A stretch of 17,582 bases of DNA from JACJYE01 sp964432875 (GTDB lineage Bacteria; Bacteroidota; Bacteroidia; Chitinophagales; Saprospiraceae). Location: NCBI GenBank assembly GCA_964432875.1, contig CAYSPJ010000106.1, positions 1 to 17,582 of the forward strand, in the 5' to 3' direction. Numbering within the stretch: the stretch's first letter is position 1; the number at the start of each line of letters is the position of its first letter. Both the position numbers and the translations under genes were made by a program. The notes beneath the pieces are model-generated. The model worked only from the letters and a program-made list of their open reading frames with translations, was not told the DNA's origin and ran no database searches. Of the stretch, positions 15,378 to 17,582 are shown piece after piece.

Positions 15378-16778
15378 TCATCGGTTCGGATTAACGCTAA
15401 TGGTACGGATTTCTATCTTAATGCCCAACACATTATCGGCCAGGCGGGTTTGATAGGTGCGCAGGGCTTGGGCCGCTTCCTCCTCGCTATTGTACATGCT
15501 GCCGAAAAAAACGACATAACTATTGTCGGCACCACCGAAGCAGCCCAGCCACAAGCCACTGGTTTCCAGTTCGTACTGGCTCAAATCGAGGATGCGGCCC
15601 TCCGCCGCGGCATAAGCCGGGTAAAGCCCCTCCTGTAAGACATAAAAGGTCCCCTTGATGTTGCGCAAGCGCGAGCAGTCGTAAACGAGGAGGCGGTCTG
15701 AGCCAGGCACGGAAAGCAAAAAATCCGGCTGACGGCGGCGCTTGGCGGCAACGGCGGGTTGAGCCTCTTCGCCGGAAAGGTCGATATAGGGCCCGGCATC
15801 CTTTTCCCGCAAGAATGGCGGCGGCCAGACGTAGGGCGTATCTACCCGGTAAGCGAGCCCTTGGGGGTTGTCATCGTTCTGCTGGCGTACCTGCTCCATA
15901 CGCGCCCGGTATTGCTCTGGCGTTTCGATCAGCTCTTCAATGATTTGGGATTCCAGGTAGAAAATGCCGCTGATGGCCAACAAAGAAATGATGCTGACCA
16001 AGAGCTGATAGCGGCGCTGCCGCCCAAAGCGCATCATATCGTCAGCTTTGAACTTCTGCATCCACTTGGGATAGTTGCCATGGCGGGCAAATGCTGCCAG
16101 CTCTTCCTGGCTAAAAAAAGAAATGTCGCGGCGGCGAACTTTGAAGAGGTCTTGCCGCGAAGGGGTGACCTGCATCAAAGGCTTGCCATTCTGGCGGATC
16201 ACCACCAAGCCAAACCCATTACGGATACACTGCTGGCGCAGCTCCTCATAAAAAAGGTCGTTGTAGTGATTGGCAAAAACATCTTCCCCGATCGCCACCC
16301 ACTGCTCATTGGCATGATACTGCTTGAACTGCTCAATGGCGTAGATGTAGCGGTAGCGCCGCCAGCCAAAGACTGCCGCCGTAAAAAGCATGGCCCCAAA
16401 TAATGCCGCAATCACCACTACCGACAAGCAACCTGCCCAGGTGATATTTTTGAAAGTTAACAGCCCTAGGATATTGCCTGCGACCAGCGCCACGGCGGCC
16501 AGGAAAAGCCCCACGGCTACGGCATCCCAGGTCAATAAATGCCAGTCTCGCCGGAATCGGACTTCATCCCGGGTATCCAGGGAAGTCGCCTCGAAGGTCG
16601 CCCGGAACAAATCGCCATCCTTGAGGGGGAAGGACAAGAAGCCATCGGCGATAATGCCGCCGGCGCCGCGCAGGTCCGAGCTCAATTCAATGCCCCCTTC
16701 CCGCTGCCGATAGCGGTAGTATTCCTTGAGGAACTTCAGGGTCAATTGTTTGATTTCGTTCTCAGATAGTGACGGCAC
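15378..16778 (-). CDS. Uncharacterised membrane protein with C-terminal SPOR-like segment
   Basis: I do not recognise this 466-residue protein as a named family. A soluble N-terminal region (1-80) contains GIIADGFLSF and LFRATFEATS. A helical hairpin follows (about 84-106 and 114-138), then a charged cytoplasmic stretch (139-255) rich in aromatic and basic residues. A third membrane helix lies at 256-276, so the remainder is probably periplasmic. A low-complexity linker (285-350) leads to a C-terminal region; residues about 404-462 (YVVFFGSMYNSEEEAAQAL followed by a KIEIRTI strand) resemble a SPOR fold, which binds denuded peptidoglycan glycans at division sites. That similarity is weak and judged by eye. 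The start is GTG at 16778: an in-frame TGA, the folP stop, lies two codons upstream and no ATG occurs nearby. Gaps are 3 nt to folP and 1 nt to the YheT gene. A cell-wall role is possible, but no function is assigned. Confidence 0.75.
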   Translation of the reverse strand: MPSLSENEIKQLTLKFLKEYYRYRQREGGIELSSDLRGAGGIIADGFLSFPLKDGDLFRATFEATSLDTRDEVRFRRDWHLLTWDAVAVGLFLAAVALVAGNILGLLTFKNITWAGCLSVVVIAALFGAMLFTAAVFGWRRYRYIYAIEQFKQYHANEQWVAIGEDVFANHYNDLFYEELRQQCIRNGFGLVVIRQNGKPLMQVTPSRQDLFKVRRRDISFFSQEELAAFARHGNYPKWMQKFKADDMMRFGRQRRYQLLVSIISLLAISGIFYLESQIIEELIETPEQYRARMEQVRQQNDDNPQGLAYRVDTPYVWPPPFLREKDAGPYIDLSGEEAQPAVAAKRRRQPDFLLSVPGSDRLLVYDCSRLRNIKGTFYVLQEGLYPAYAAAEGRILDLSQYELETSGLWLGCFGGADNSYVVFFGSMYNSEEEAAQALRTYQTRLADNVLGIKIEIRTISVNPNR

Positions 16779-16781
16779 GGC

Positions 16782-17582
16782 TCAATTGGTCGTTTTTTCC
16801 AGTTCTTCCCACAATTTGATGGTCTCCAGGGCGGCCCGCACATCGTGTACGCGCAAGATGCGGGCGCCTTGCTGCAAAGCTACCATATTTAAAGCAATAG
16901 TGCCATGCAATGCATCGGCCGCTCCGATGCCCAGCACTTTATTGATCATCGATTTGCGCGACAGCCCCGCCAGCACGGGGTAATCCATGATTTGGAAAAC
17001 GTGCAGGTTCTTGAGCAATTGATAGTTGTGGGCTGTGGTTTTCCCAAAGCCGAAGCCCGGGTCGATGATGATATCTTTCACGCCCAAGCCCCGCAGCTTC
17101 CCCGCCTCGGCGATGAGGAAATCCAGTACTTCCAGCACCACATTTTCGTAGCTGGGCTGCTGCTGCATATCTTTGGGGGTGCCTTGCATGTGCATGAGCA
17201 CGTAAGGCACCCCCAGCTCTGCCACGGCTTCGTACAGCCCCTCATCCATCCTCCCGGCTGAGATGTCATTGACCATGGCAGCACCAGCGGCGACCGCCTC
17301 ACGGGCTACGCGCGCCCGCACCGTATCTACCGAAAGCACCGCCTCGGGGAAACGCCGCCCAATCGCCTCGATGGCGGGGACGACCCGCCGCAGCTCCTCC
17401 TCCTCCCCCACCGGCATCGCGCCGGGCCGGGTGGACATCCCCCCCAAATCGAGTATGGCTGCGCCTTCTGCCAGCATCTGCTCGGCCCGCCCCAGCATGG
17501 CATCCTGCGCCAGGTATCGCCCGCCATCATAAAAAGAATCTGGCGTGAGGTTGAGGATGCCCATGGCCAGCGGCCGCTCCAG
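16782..17582 (-). CDS. folP: Dihydropteroate synthase, 5' end cut by window edge
   Basis: This is the folate enzyme that joins 6-hydroxymethyl-dihydropterin pyrophosphate to p-aminobenzoate in the cytoplasm. All signature blocks are present: MGILNLTPDSFYDGG, the pyrophosphate loop DLGGMSTRPGA, VNDISAG, MHMQGTPKDMQ, IIIDPGFGFGKT, LAGLSRKSM and the C-terminal LRVHDV. The ATG at 17564 lies inside the conserved first strand. Codons upstream of it stay open and read LERPLA to the right edge, which matches the usual R-P-x-x-MGILN context, so the true start is outside the window and a few N-terminal residues are missing. About 266 residues are visible, close to the full family length of 270-285. It is the first gene of a tight block: its TGA is followed by one codon and then the GTG of the 466-residue membrane protein, in the same frame. 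Confidence 0.96.
   Translation of the reverse strand: MERPLAMGILNLTPDSFYDGGRYLAQDAMLGRAEQMLAEGAAILDLGGMSTRPGAMPVGEEEELRRVVPAIEAIGRRFPEAVLSVDTVRARVAREAVAAGAAMVNDISAGRMDEGLYEAVAELGVPYVLMHMQGTPKDMQQQPSYENVVLEVLDFLIAEAGKLRGLGVKDIIIDPGFGFGKTTAHNYQLLKNLHVFQIMDYPVLAGLSRKSMINKVLGIGAADALHGTIALNMVALQQGARILRVHDVRAALETIKLWEELEKTTN

Noticed and set aside
1..17582. Search by eye for CRISPR arrays, insertion sequences, tRNA or rRNA genes, att sites or long repeats
   Set aside because: None seen. The window is densely coding with ordinary bacterial core genes.

Overview
The window looks like chromosomal core DNA from a moderately GC-rich member of Bacteroidota, most likely the Saprospiria (Lewinella/Phaeodactylibacter-like). 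The evidence is a PorP/SprF-type outer-membrane protein, a very long Bacteroidota-type TamB, a RibB fused to a degenerate GTP cyclohydrolase II domain, and three sites matching the Bacteroidota -7 promoter element TAnnTTTG ahead of genes. The lineage is an inference from gene families, not from a marker gene. I see no tRNA, rRNA, CRISPR array, insertion sequence, phage gene or other sign of recent transfer.

Layout. At the left edge a minus-strand C40 (NlpC/P60) cell-wall peptidase gene runs out of the window (1-830). A 245-bp divergent intergenic region with candidate promoters on both strands separates it from a plus-strand porP/sprF-family gene (1076-2113). Everything from 2110 to the right edge is on the minus strand. 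In transcription order (right to left) it reads: folP (cut by the right edge), a 466-residue membrane protein with a SPOR-like end, a YheT-type alpha/beta hydrolase, tamB, a CPBP membrane protease, a secreted M1 aminopeptidase, then a 170-bp gap with a promoter, a GT4 glycosyltransferase, a membrane GT2 glycosyltransferase, ribB fused to a degenerate ribA, and a VTC-domain protein. Several junctions overlap or are only 1-3 nt apart, so folP to yheT and GT4 to VTC look like two translationally coupled blocks. No gene-free stretch exceeds 300 bases.

How the genes work together. Most encode envelope or housekeeping functions: folate and riboflavin precursor synthesis, lipid or protein transport to the outer membrane (TamB), surface polysaccharide synthesis (GT4/GT2), peptidoglycan hydrolysis, and periplasmic peptide breakdown. 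They are not an obvious single pathway, and I find no convincing new defence or mobile system. The items most worth a second look are: the NlpC/P60 protein whose catalytic Cys is replaced in a way that two compensating one-base indels would exactly repair; the RibA-like domain that has lost all three zinc cysteines; the unrecognised SPOR-like membrane protein in the same reading frame as folP across a single TGA; and the overlapping convergent stop codons of porP and the VTC gene.
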